A DNA stretch of 64,000 bases, from assembly GCA_020073705.1 (NCBI GenBank), contig JAIQES010000023.1, forward strand, positions 1-64,000, written 5' to 3'. This document shows positions 39,062 through 47,042 of this stretch, piece after piece. The stretch's first letter is position 1. Each line of letters starts with the position of its first letter. The notes under the pieces were generated by a model. It saw nothing but the letters and a program-made list of their open reading frames with translations, searched no databases and had not been told where the DNA came from. Made by a program: the position numbers and the translations under genes. This stretch comes from Terriglobia bacterium. GTDB taxonomy: Bacteria > Acidobacteriota > Terriglobia > Acidiferrales > UBA7541.

Positions 39062-40407
39062 TGCGCTATCTTCCGAAGAGTCCAGCCGAGCGCCAGGAAA
39101 TGCTCGTGGCCATCGGCGCGCGATCCATCGACGACCTGTTCGCGTCCATCCCCGCGGAGTTTCGTCTGAAAGCGCCGTTGAATCTTCCCGGACCGATGTC
39201 CGAGCACGAGATCATCGAATACTTCCGCGCGCGCGCAGCCGAGAATTCTTGCGGGTATACGAGCTTTCTTGGTGCGGGCGTTTACAACCATCTGCGCTCG
39301 GTGGTCACGGACTCGCTGATTCAGCGCGGGGAATTCCTGACTTCCTATACACCCTATCAGGCCGAGATCAGCCAGGGCACACTTCAGGCCATTTTCGAAT
39401 TTCAGACGCTGATGTGCCAGTTGACGGGCATGGAGGTCGCTAACGCCTCGATGTGGGACGGCTCGACGGCAAACACCGAAGCCGTGCTGATGGCCGAGCG
39501 GCTCACCGGGCGGCGCCGGGTGGTTGTGGCGCGGTCGCTGCACCCCGAATATCGCCAGGTTCTGGACACATACACGCGCAACCTGGGCCTGCGCATTCAG
39601 GAGGTCGGATTCACGCCATCGGGCCAGATCGACGCTGCGCGTCTTGAAACGGCAATCGACAACGAAACCGCCGCCGTCATTGTGCAGTCGCCGAACTTTT
39701 TTGGCGTGCTTGAGCAGGTACCGCATCTGGGCGAACTCGCGCACGCAAAGGGAGCCTTGCTGGTAACGGCCATCACGGAGGGCGTGTCGCTCGGCGCCGT
39801 GCGGCCCCCGGCCGGAGCCGACATCGTGGCGATGGAAGCGCAGAGCTTCGGCCTGCCGCCGAGCTACGGCGGGCCTTATGCCGGAGTAATCGCCACGCGC
39901 GACAAGTTTGTGCGGCAGATGCCGGGGCGCCTTGCCGGCGAGACGGTGGACACGGCCGGGCGGCGCGGTTATGTGCTCACGCTGGCCACGCGCGAACAGC
40001 ATATCCGCCGGGAAAAGGCGACGTCCAACATCTGCACGAATCAGGCCCTCTGCGCGCTTGCCGTGGCGATCCACCTCTGCCTTCTCGGCAAGGAGGGCTT
40101 GAAAGAGCTCGCGGAACAGAATCTCGCCAAGGCGCGATTTGCGCTTCAGGAACTTGAGAAAATTCCCGGCGTTCGCCGGGCGTTTTCCGGCCCTTTTTTC
40201 AACGAATTTGTCGTCGAACTGCCGCGGTCAGTGAAGATGGTGAACGCGGCGCTGCTGCGGGAAAAAATCATCGGACCGCTACCCCTCGGCAGTTTCTACG
40301 CGGACCTAACCAAACGCGCGCTGTTTTGCGTCACCGAGACGACGCCACGCGCCGAAATCGAACGCATGGCCGCCGCTCTTCGACAGATTCTGTCGAAGCC
40401 GGTATGA
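39061..40407 (+). CDS. gcvPA: Glycine dehydrogenase (decarboxylating) subunit 1
   Basis: 448 aa, the N-terminal-type half of the split P protein. It lacks the PLP lysine, which is in subunit 2. Motifs: [92 protein letters not shown] and [21 protein letters not shown]. With gcvPB it decarboxylates glycine. The start overlaps the gcvH stop by one base, indicating coupling. Confidence 0.96.
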   Translation: MRYLPKSPAERQEMLVAIGARSIDDLFASIPAEFRLKAPLNLPGPMSEHEIIEYFRARAAENSCGYTSFLGAGVYNHLRSVVTDSLIQRGEFLTSYTPYQAEISQGTLQAIFEFQTLMCQLTGMEVANASMWDGSTANTEAVLMAERLTGRRRVVVARSLHPEYRQVLDTYTRNLGLRIQEVGFTPSGQIDAARLETAIDNETAAVIVQSPNFFGVLEQVPHLGELAHAKGALLVTAITEGVSLGAVRPPAGADIVAMEAQSFGLPPSYGGPYAGVIATRDKFVRQMPGRLAGETVDTAGRRGYVLTLATREQHIRREKATSNICTNQALCALAVAIHLCLLGKEGLKELAEQNLAKARFALQELEKIPGVRRAFSGPFFNEFVVELPRSVKMVNAALLREKIIGPLPLGSFYADLTKRALFCVTETTPRAEIERMAAALRQILSKPV

Positions 40408-40413
40408 GTTGAT

Positions 40414-40433
40414 GTCGCGGCTGAAGCCGCGAC
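40414..40433. repeat. Perfect GTCGCGGC hairpin between gcvPA and gcvPB
   Basis: GTCGCGGC, loop TGAA, GCCGCGAC: an 8-bp perfect stem 7 bases after the gcvPA stop. There is no T-run, so it is not an obvious intrinsic terminator. A stem of this type (GTCGCGGCTnnAGCCGCGAC) is, from memory, a common dispersed element in related soil genomes. Here it lies inside an operon and could tune expression of gcvPB or mRNA stability. Confidence 0.6.
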
Positions 40434-40475
40434 CCACAAAGCGCAGTTGTGAGACGTTTTCCAGGGAGACTTGCA

Positions 40476-41984
40476 TTGAGTGATCGCATCAAGAAAGCAG
40501 GACGCCACGTCAGCCAAAACGAAGGGCTGATCTTCGAACAATCGGCGCTCGGTAAGCGCGGGATCGAATTTCCGCCTCTCGATGTACCCGCCGTGGACGC
40601 GCGCGCCGCGTTAGGCGCGGCCTACGCGCGAGAGGGTATCGAACGATTCCCCGAAGTCAGCGAAATCGAAGTCATTCGCCATTTCACGCGCCTTTCGACG
40701 TGGAACCATGCGATCGACCTGGGCATGTACCCCCTCGGGTCGTGCACGATGAAGTACAACCCTCGCGTGAACGAATTCGTCTCGCGACTGGACGGCATCG
40801 CCACCGAGCATCCCTATCAGCCGCAAGAACTCTCCCAAGGCTGCCTGAAGATTCTGAAGATGTTGCTGGACTGCCTCGTCGAGATTACTGGCATGGACGC
40901 CGGCACGCTGGAGCCCGCCGCCGGCGCTCAGGGAGAGCTGACCGGGCTGTTGCTGATTCGCGCATATCTCGAGGACACGCAGGGCCAACCGCGCAAAAAG
41001 GTCCTGATCCCGGACTCTGCGCACGGAACCAATCCAGCATCGGCGGTGATTGCTGGATACGAAGTCGAAAATGTGCCCTCGGATGAGCGCGGCCAGATTG
41101 ACATCGCGAGCCTGAAGAAAATCGTGAACGGCAACGTCGCGGCCATGATGGTCACCAACCCTTCGACCCTCGGCGTGTTCGAACAAAACATTGCCACGGC
41201 GGCCGAATTGCTGCATGCGCACGGCGCCCTGCTGTACATGGATGGCGCCAACATGAACGCGCTCGCCGGTGTGGCGCGTCCGGGTGACTTCGGCGTGGAC
41301 GTGATGCACCTGAACCTACACAAGACATTTTCGACGCCGCATGGCGGGGGCGGACCGGGCGCGGGCCCGGTCATGGTCAAGAAAATCCTTCAACCTTACC
41401 TGCCGATTCCGGTTTTGACCGAAAAGAGCGGCCGGCTGGCGCTTGAAAACCACCGGCTGAAATCCATCGGCCGGGTCCGCGCGTTTGGCGGAAATTTCGG
41501 TGTTTTGGTGCGCGCCCTCGCCTACGTGCTGGCGTATGGTCCGGGCATCCGCCAGGCGACCGAAGACGCGGTCCTCAACGCCAACTACATTCGAAATAAT
41601 CTTGAGGACGTGTACGACCTGCCGTACAAATCCCCCTCGATGCATGAGGTCGTCTTCAGCGACGCTCGGCAGAAGAAGAACGGCGTGAATACGACGGACA
41701 TCGCGAAGCGGCTGATCGACTATGGCTTCCATCCGTATACGACCTCGTTTCCGCTGATCGTGCCGGGCGCGCTGATGATCGAGCCAACAGAGTCGGAATC
41801 GAAGCAGGAATGCGACCTGTTTGTGGGCGCGATGCGCGCGATTGCCGAAGAAGCAGCCACGAATCCGGAACTGGTCAAGACTGCACCACATTCCACGCGC
41901 GTCAGCCGTCTCGACGAGGTCTCCGCCGCGCGCAAACCGATCCTGCGTTGGAGACCGTGCCCATCAGGTCCTTGCCTACGTTGA
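40476..41984 (+). CDS. gcvPB: Glycine dehydrogenase (decarboxylating) subunit 2
   Basis: PLP-bearing half of the split P protein, about 502 aa. The start is taken as TTG 40476 because CAGGGAGA lies 5-6 bases upstream; GTG 40449 would add nine residues. Motifs: GMYPLGSCTMKYNPRVNE, EPAAGAQGELTGLLL, DSAHGTNPAS, YMDGANMNALAG and the PLP lysine in HLNLHKTFSTPHGGGGPG (about 290). The C-terminus passes the usual RKPILRWRP end by nine residues (CPSGPCLR), perhaps through loss of the ancestral stop. It completes the cluster with gcvT-H-PA. The L protein is not present. Confidence 0.95.
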   Translation: MSDRIKKAGRHVSQNEGLIFEQSALGKRGIEFPPLDVPAVDARAALGAAYAREGIERFPEVSEIEVIRHFTRLSTWNHAIDLGMYPLGSCTMKYNPRVNEFVSRLDGIATEHPYQPQELSQGCLKILKMLLDCLVEITGMDAGTLEPAAGAQGELTGLLLIRAYLEDTQGQPRKKVLIPDSAHGTNPASAVIAGYEVENVPSDERGQIDIASLKKIVNGNVAAMMVTNPSTLGVFEQNIATAAELLHAHGALLYMDGANMNALAGVARPGDFGVDVMHLNLHKTFSTPHGGGGPGAGPVMVKKILQPYLPIPVLTEKSGRLALENHRLKSIGRVRAFGGNFGVLVRALAYVLAYGPGIRQATEDAVLNANYIRNNLEDVYDLPYKSPSMHEVVFSDARQKKNGVNTTDIAKRLIDYGFHPYTTSFPLIVPGALMIEPTESESKQECDLFVGAMRAIAEEAATNPELVKTAPHSTRVSRLDEVSAARKPILRWRPCPSGPCLR

Positions 41985-42134
41985 GCTCGTAATGCGGATG
42001 GGCGGGAACCCTGAATTCCAATACTTATGCTATGTAGAGGGTATTGCATAACTTCTCTAAGTTAATGATTCGATGGGATCTACACTGGTATTCAACAGCC
42101 GATATTCAATTGGTTACACCTTGCATTAATTAAC

Positions 42135-42165
42135 GTTGTGACAACCTTTTCGTCCATGCTAGCAT
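42135..42165 (+). promoter_or_regulatory. Possible promoter with GTTGTGACAAC dyad
   Basis: An 11-bp palindrome, GTTGTGACAAC (42135-42145), contains a -35-like TTGTGA (42136-42141). TAGCAT at 42160-42165 lies 18 bases downstream as a possible -10. The barrel-protein gene starts at 42263, leaving a leader of about 90 bases. The match is partial, so the promoter is tentative; the dyad could be an operator overlapping it. Confidence 0.35.
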
Positions 42166-42262
42166 CGCCATGGGCCGGAAGTGCCAGACGCTTTTTCGGA
42201 CGCCTATTCTGGATTCAGGGGGAATAAGTGCATTTTATCTTACTATCGAGGAGGGTTTTGCG

Positions 42263-42808
42263 ATGAAGCGACTAGTGTGTTTGATGAGTCTGGTTCTGGC
42301 AGTTAGTCTTTCTGCGGCGGCACAAGATGCGCCAAAAGCAGAGGTGTTTGGTGGCTATTCGTATCTACGGGGCAACCCGGGGCTTGGCGCTCCTGGGATT
42401 AACCTAAACGGAGGAAGCGGTTCGATCTCGTATAATCTCTCTTCAGCTGTCGGGATTGTCGCTGACGTCGGCGGCTACCATTTCAGCAACGGCTACGGGT
42501 CGGGCATCGGCGGCAACGTTATCAGCTACCTGTTTGGCCCGAAATTCGTGTATCGGTCTTCTGGCAAGGTCGAACCATTCGCTCAGGCCCTATTCGGCGG
42601 CGCGCGGCTCAGCGTGGCCGGGTTCAGTAACAACGCCTTTGCTATGGCTTTGGGCGGCGGGGTTGATGTAAAGGCTACCGAACACGTTGCGATTCGATTG
42701 ATTCAAGCCGAGTACGTCATGACGCGATTCAACATTGTTGGTGTTGCAACTGATCAGAACAATGCACGCATTTCTGCGGGCATCGTTTTTCGGTTCGGCG
42801 GCAAATAA
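42263..42808 (+). CDS. Small outer-membrane beta-barrel protein
   Basis: 181 aa from ATG 42263, with a strong GAGGAGGG Shine-Dalgarno 8-15 bases upstream. The signal peptide ends at SAAAQ (about 21). Alternating amphipathic strands follow (KAEVFGGYSYLRG, GIVADVGGYHFS, NVISYLFGPKFVYR, FAQALFGGARLSV, VAIRLIQAEYVMTRF), closing with a C-terminal aromatic strand (SAGIVFRFGGK). This fits an eight-stranded OmpA/OmpW-like barrel. The strong ribosome site and following terminator suggest a well-expressed monocistronic gene. The role is unknown. Confidence 0.85.
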   Translation: MKRLVCLMSLVLAVSLSAAAQDAPKAEVFGGYSYLRGNPGLGAPGINLNGGSGSISYNLSSAVGIVADVGGYHFSNGYGSGIGGNVISYLFGPKFVYRSSGKVEPFAQALFGGARLSVAGFSNNAFAMALGGGVDVKATEHVAIRLIQAEYVMTRFNIVGVATDQNNARISAGIVFRFGGK

Positions 42809-42835
42809 ACATCAGGCAAAGGTGATCCTCGAGGG

Positions 42836-42875
42836 GGAAGGCCGGCAATTTCGCCGGCCTTCCGATCTTGTTTGA
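42836..42875 (+). terminator. Intrinsic terminator after the barrel-protein gene
   Basis: GGAAGGCCGGC, loop AATTTC, GCCGGCCTTCC: an 11-bp perfect stem 27 bases after the stop at 42808. GATCTTGTTTGA, moderately T-rich, follows. Confidence 0.8.
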
Positions 42876-43072
42876 TGCTGGGTGGCTCGGAATTGCCGGA
42901 ATCGCGAATAGGCATTTCACGTCCGGACGCCTAACATACCGCACTTGGACTAACCGGGAACGACTTCAAACAATCCTAGCCATGGAGTGAAAGCGAAATC
43001 CCCTGGTTTCAAGAACAACCACATCTCACGCGCCATGCGAATCTTCATCGGACCCAATAGATAAAATTCTGG

Positions 43073-43109
43073 CACACAAAAAACGCCCGGGTCCGCATCC
43101 CGGGCGTTC
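43073..43109 (-). terminator. Strong leftward intrinsic terminator without an obvious gene
   Basis: On the leftward strand AACGCCCGGG, loop ATGCGGA, CCCGGGCGTT forms a 10-bp perfect stem, followed by TTTTTTGTGTG. No annotated leftward gene ends just before it; the nearest, the ATPase gene, already has its own terminator 200 bases upstream. Confidence 0.8.
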
Positions 43110-43309
43110 ATTGTTTCTTGCTCTTGTCAGGAAATTACCCTGCGACAATTGGTTCGAGCTCGCGTGTTACAAATATTTGTGCGTTTTCACTAGCAGCACT
43201 GGCTGTGCTGTGCGCGCCTGGAGCGCGTACGGCCCGGCCACGTGGCGCCGGGATCACAACACTCTGACCTGCCCTGTGGAACGATAGGCACTGTTGAACA
43301 GGTGCTTTC

Positions 43310-43351
43310 GCAAACAATAAAGAGGGCGGCCCGTTTCACCGGGCCGCCCTC
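43310..43351 (-). terminator. Intrinsic terminator of the ClpB-like ATPase gene
   Basis: A 12-bp perfect stem, GAGGGCGGCCCG with loop GTGAAA on the leftward strand, is followed by TTTATTGTTTGCG. It begins 25 bases after the ATPase stop at 43376. Confidence 0.85.
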
Positions 43352-43375
43352 AAAGATTCGTCGGGTTCGAGGCTC

Positions 43376-44602
43376 CTACTGCGTGTCGATCTTGCGACGG
43401 CCGGAAGCTACCGGGGAAGGTCCGCCTGACGGCAGGGCTGCAGGGGCCTTCGCTTCGCGGACGACAACAACCGCGGGAGCTTCGACAATCTTCCCGCCAG
43501 TTGCTTTCGCTGCCTGCGCGCTAGCACTTCTGGCCAATTTCGTCGCCGCTGCCACCACAGCACCTTCACCTTCCTTCTGAAACGAAAGATGCATGGTCTT
43601 GCCGTCCCAATCCACGACGAGCATGTCGCCGAGACGCACCTGCTCGGTCGCCAGCAGGTTCGCCAGCGGATACACCACATACTTCTCGATCGCCCGCTTC
43701 AGGTGTCGCGCCCCGTACTTGAGGTCCGTCCCTTCCTGCAGCAGGAATCTCCTCGCCGCCGGCGTCACACGGAACAAGAACTGTCCCCTCCCGGTGTCCA
43801 GCACTCGCTGTTGCACCAGCCCCAACTCTATCTCCAGGATCTGCTCCAACTGCTCCGAATGCAGCGGATGAAACACCACTACCTTGTCCAGCCGGTTCAT
43901 GAACTCCGGCGAAAACTTCTTCTTCGCCGCTTCCTGCGCCGTCCGCTCCACCTTCACGTCCAGCTTGTCCTCCGTCTTGTCCGAGGGCTGCACAAAACCC
44001 ATGCCCCCCGTCATCAGCTCCGTGATCTCTCCCCCGCCCAGATTCGACGTCAGAAAGATCATCGTGGCCGACAGGTCCACCCGCCGGTTGTCCCCCAGCG
44101 TCAGCGTCGCCTTATCCAGTATTCCCAGCAACAACTGCCACAGCGCGTCCGATGCCTTTTCGATCTCATCAAACAGCAGGAAACTCAGCTTCAGCTTCTC
44201 CGTGTGATACTGCGCCAACGCTTCCTGCGTGATCAACGGGTGTGTTTCCCGGTGCCCCAGATATCCTGGAGGCGAACCGATCAACTTCGCGATCTCGTGC
44301 GAGTGCTGAAACTCCGCACAGTCCACCTTGATCACCGCTCGCGGGTCACCGAATAGAATTTCCGCGGCAGCTTCCACGATCCGGGTCTTTCCCGATCCGG
44401 TCGGTCCCAGAAACAACAGGTTCCCCACTGGCCGCCCCGTCGAGCTCATCCCCGCACAGTACACCTGGTACAGGTCCACGAGCGCACGGACTCCCTCTTC
44501 CTGGCCGACGATCTTGTCCTTCAGCGCGGCCTGGAATTCCTGCGACTCCACGCTCCTAAGAGTGGGGTCCAATTGTTGATGTGATGCGCGGTTGCTGCTC
44601 AT
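43376..44602 (-). CDS. Stand-alone ClpB-D2-like AAA+ ATPase
   Basis: 408 aa. It has only one AAA+ module of Clp/Hsp100 class: IVGQEEGVRALVDLY (about 31-45), Walker A GPTGSGKT (66-73), the substrate-pore-like GSPPGYLGH (about 108-116), Walker B FLLFDEIEKA, sensor 1 LTSN, FMNRLDKVVVF, and sensor 2 YGARHLKRAIEKYV in a D2-small domain (about 310-350). The first ATPase domain and middle coiled coil of ClpB are absent, and no ClpP loop is seen. The tail (from about 370) is Ala/Pro-rich. It is likely a protein-remodelling machine. Its start overlaps the 151-aa gene (ATGA). Confidence 0.85.
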   Translation of the reverse strand: MSSNRASHQQLDPTLRSVESQEFQAALKDKIVGQEEGVRALVDLYQVYCAGMSSTGRPVGNLLFLGPTGSGKTRIVEAAAEILFGDPRAVIKVDCAEFQHSHEIAKLIGSPPGYLGHRETHPLITQEALAQYHTEKLKLSFLLFDEIEKASDALWQLLLGILDKATLTLGDNRRVDLSATMIFLTSNLGGGEITELMTGGMGFVQPSDKTEDKLDVKVERTAQEAAKKKFSPEFMNRLDKVVVFHPLHSEQLEQILEIELGLVQQRVLDTGRGQFLFRVTPAARRFLLQEGTDLKYGARHLKRAIEKYVVYPLANLLATEQVRLGDMLVVDWDGKTMHLSFQKEGEGAVVAAATKLARSASAQAAKATGGKIVEAPAVVVVREAKAPAALPSGGPSPVASGRRKIDTQ

Positions 44603-45054
44603 GGCCTACCTCCAACCGGCTGCCCAAATTTCCGGGCAGCCAATAAGCCCCGTTGCGGGGCGCGATCAAATTGGTCGAGTTTGACTCCAACGGTGGAGTG
44701 CAACAGACGAAGCTGCATAATGATTTCCTGGCTCGCCTCCGGGGCTTGCGAAACATCCAGCAAGGGCGGAAACAGATCGGCAAGGTCAAGATTCAGGTTG
44801 CGCAGAGTGGAAATGAGTCTCTGGACTTGGTTTGATTTTGGGTCAAATAGCTCCACTCGATTGTTGACCTGCTCGCGAAGCTGACTCCAGTCTACATCCA
44901 CAAAAGGATGCGAGCGGGAAACCTGACGCATGACGTCGTCAGTGATTCTCGGCCGTTCGCCGAGCTTGGCCAGGTGCAGCTGTTTCACCCGGCCGCCTTC
45001 GCGGACGTTATGGACCAGATAGAAGCTGTTCCCTTTGCGCCGAAGAAAAGCCAT
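44599..45054 (-). CDS. Unknown protein coupled to the ClpB-like ATPase
   Basis: 151 aa. The N-terminal 40 residues (MAFLRRKGNSFYLVHNVREG, then VKQLHLAKLG) form a small basic beta module like that at the N-terminus of some IS1634/IS4-type transposases. The rest is helical: VDWSQLREQVNNRVELF, VQRLISTLRNLNLDLADLFPPLLD, ASQEIIMQLRLLHSTVGVKLDQF. No catalytic motif is seen. The four-base overlap with the ATPase gene, and its position first in the operon, suggest an adaptor or substrate-delivery protein for that ATPase. That function is inference. Confidence 0.7.
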   Translation of the reverse strand: MAFLRRKGNSFYLVHNVREGGRVKQLHLAKLGERPRITDDVMRQVSRSHPFVDVDWSQLREQVNNRVELFDPKSNQVQRLISTLRNLNLDLADLFPPLLDVSQAPEASQEIIMQLRLLHSTVGVKLDQFDRAPQRGLLAARKFGQPVGGRP

Positions 45055-45723
45055 AGTTCACTCCTGGCAGAGACGCCGAATCTGTAGTGTACGTCTTATC
45101 CACTACAGGCGTCAATTCCGATCTCGTCTGGCTGCCATGGTTGCCTCGTATGAGTAACTCCCCCGCTCCATGGCTTTGCCCCCGTATACTGGTCCACGTT
45201 TCATGGATGCGGCGCGTCTTGCTCCTACGAGGTCATCCCGCCATTTCTCTTTGCCTCTTTAGCTTCAAGGTATTAGATGCATGAATACCGTCTCAAGTAT
45301 CCTGAGTGGTCTCCTCAAACCCATATTGGTTAGGTGGTCTCGTCAAACGCCCATGGCCATGACTTGAAACGATGGAGGGGCTATCCGGCAGGAAGGAACA
45401 TCATTGAAGTGGTTGGCTCTGACACGTTCAAATTCGAAGTGCTGGGACCTTGTCTAGAGACTAGTCAAGCTATTCCCCTCGGACTGATTCACTATACGAT
45501 TAAGCGGCATCCGCCTCGGTAATACGTGGGAGCGAGCCGCCTGGCCTTTTTATGAACTCACCCTGGCTTTCCTCCCCCCTCCGCGCTTTCAACATATTAG
45601 ACGCCGTATTTACGATTTCGGTTCCAACGTATGCCCCCAGGTCCTGATTCGCAAGGATCAAGACCACTATCCCGCGGGAGACCAGTATCGCTACAATAGA
45701 CGTTTCGATGTGAGCGAGACCCA
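45055..45723. other. Long gene-poor gap with an imperfect direct repeat and a doubtful ORF
   Basis: 669 bases upstream of the leftward ATPase operon and the rightward alkyltransferase-like gene. GTGGTCTCCTCAAACCCAT (45306-45324) recurs as GTGGTCTCGTCAAACGCCCA at 45334, a 28-base period. A leftward open frame ending at 45500 reads, after the antisense part, IETSIVAILVSRGIVVLILA then DLGAYVGTEIVNTASNMLKA, a protein-like composition that may be a decayed gene end. I found no credible start for it. Confidence 0.4.
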
Positions 45724-46059
45724 ATGTCCTGGGACTCTGTGTACACGCTGGTGAAAAAGATTCCGCGCGGGCGGGTCGCAACCTATGGCCGGATCGGAAA
45801 GGCGTTGAAATTACCCGGCGGCGCACGCGCCGCGGGACGCGCCATGGCCGCGTGCCCAGGCGGACAGGGAATCCCGTGGCACCGCGTCGTGGGCGCTGGC
45901 GGCCGCTTGCTGCTGCGCGAATCGCGTGTGTCGCTGCAGCGAAAGCTCCTCGAAAGCGAAGGCTTGCAGGTTGTGGAAAAACGCATCGAGGATTTCGCAA
46001 GCCGTGAGTGGCTCCCCAGCGCGATGGATCGTCGGGTTGAATTGAAAAGAAAGGGATAA
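45724..46059 (+). CDS. Alkyltransferase-like protein (ATL), MGMT fold without the acceptor cysteine
   Basis: 111 aa with the MGMT DNA-binding domain: VKKIPRGRVATYGRIGKAL and GRAMAACPGG. The acceptor motif PCHRV is replaced by IPWHRVV, with Trp in place of Cys, as in eAtl/Atl1 proteins. These bind O6-alkylguanine and hand it to nucleotide excision repair instead of removing the alkyl group. The Arg finger (GRIGKAL/GRAMA region) is kept. The C-terminal 30 residues are basic. It stands between a gap and an ABC exporter. Confidence 0.88.
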   Translation: MSWDSVYTLVKKIPRGRVATYGRIGKALKLPGGARAAGRAMAACPGGQGIPWHRVVGAGGRLLLRESRVSLQRKLLESEGLQVVEKRIEDFASREWLPSAMDRRVELKRKG

Positions 46060-46118
46060 CGAACCAGCAGAGACGTGATTCGCGCAGTTTGAACCGAATG
46101 TGTTATAGATAAGAACTT

Positions 46119-47042
46119 ATGCTGAGCACAGCGGTCATCGAAGTCGAGAACTTGACCAAACGCTACGGCGACGTAGAGGCCCTGCGCGGGGTGAGCTTTT
46201 CCGTCAGTGAAGGCGAAGTCTTCGGTCTGCTCGGACCGAACGGCGCTGGGAAGACAACCACAGTCGAAATCCTCGAAGGCCTGCGCACGCCTGACCATGG
46301 CCGCGTAAGCGTGTGCGGGCTTGATCCGCAACGCAGCGGCGCCGAGTTTAAGTATGTCATCGGTGCAGCGTTGCAGTCCACGGCTCTGCCCGACAAGATG
46401 CGCGTGCGCGAAGCCCTCGATTTGTTCGGGAGCTTCTACCCGCGCCGCCGCGGCACCCCGGAGTTGCTCAAGCGCTTCGGCCTCGAAGAGAAGCGGCACG
46501 CGTTCTATGCGCAGCTCTCCGGGGGACAGAAGCAGCGCCTGGCGCTGGCCATGGCGCTGGTCAATGATCCACGGGTGGTGTTTCTCGATGAGCCCACCGC
46601 CGGACTCGACCCTCAGGTGCGGCGTGAAATCTACGGCATCATCGAGGAACTCAAGAAGGAAAAGAAAACGATTCTGCTGACAACACATTACATCGAAGAA
46701 GCGGAACGGCTCTGCGACCGCGTTGCGATTGTGGACCACGGAAACGTCATCGCCCTGGGAACACCCCGCGAACTGAAGGAGCGCTCCGGCGCCGTCACGA
46801 GGATCACCGTGCGCATGTCCCGGCCTGAGACGAACGGCGCGCTGAGCACACTCGAAGGCGTGACCGAATGCCGCACCGAAGCCGACGACTATTTGCTGTA
46901 TTCCACACGAGTGCCGCGCACGATCGTCGCCCTGGTGAAACACCTCGAAGAGCGGAATAATGAACTGGTAAGTCTGGAAATCTCCGCCCCTTCGCTCGAG
47001 GACATCTTCCTCGAGCTAACCGGGAGAAGGTTGCGAGATTGA
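46119..47042 (+). CDS. ABC-2 type exporter, ATP-binding subunit
   Basis: 307 aa. Walker A GPNGAGKTTT (about 39-48), Q-loop region, signature LSGGQKQRLALA (about 134-145), Walker B VVFLDEPTAGLDP, H-loop TTHYIEEAE. The C-terminal extension (about 235-307, ending PSLEDIFLELTGRRL) is the usual DrrA/CcmA-like dimerisation tail. Drives export by the permease encoded next, whose TTG start overlaps its stop. The substrate is unknown. Confidence 0.94.
   Translation: MLSTAVIEVENLTKRYGDVEALRGVSFSVSEGEVFGLLGPNGAGKTTTVEILEGLRTPDHGRVSVCGLDPQRSGAEFKYVIGAALQSTALPDKMRVREALDLFGSFYPRRRGTPELLKRFGLEEKRHAFYAQLSGGQKQRLALAMALVNDPRVVFLDEPTAGLDPQVRREIYGIIEELKKEKKTILLTTHYIEEAERLCDRVAIVDHGNVIALGTPRELKERSGAVTRITVRMSRPETNGALSTLEGVTECRTEADDYLLYSTRVPRTIVALVKHLEERNNELVSLEISAPSLEDIFLELTGRRLRD

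Larger units (their letters stand above)
42876..43375. other. Intergenic region with two leftward terminators
   Basis: About 500 bases without a confident gene. It holds two strong GC hairpins, listed separately, both followed by T-runs only on the leftward strand. The 212 bases between them (43110-43321) contain a leftward open frame of 60 codons from TTG 43317 with no Shine-Dalgarno. They also contain several short dyads, including GGCCCGGCCacgtGGCGCCGGG. A short leftward transcript ending at 43083 fits best. Confidence 0.5.

Noticed and set aside
43135-43317. 60-codon leftward frame that could be a small peptide or RiPP precursor
   Set aside because: It starts with TTG inside the tail of the previous terminator, has no Shine-Dalgarno and no precursor-like leader. 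Kept only as part of the possible small-RNA region.
43140-43380. GGTTCGA strings resembling tRNA T-loops
   Set aside because: Neither has the flanking stem, anticodon arm or acceptor pairing of a tRNA.
45306-45353. Two near-identical units as the start of a CRISPR array
   Set aside because: Only two imperfect copies with a 28-base period and almost no spacer; no cas genes in the window.
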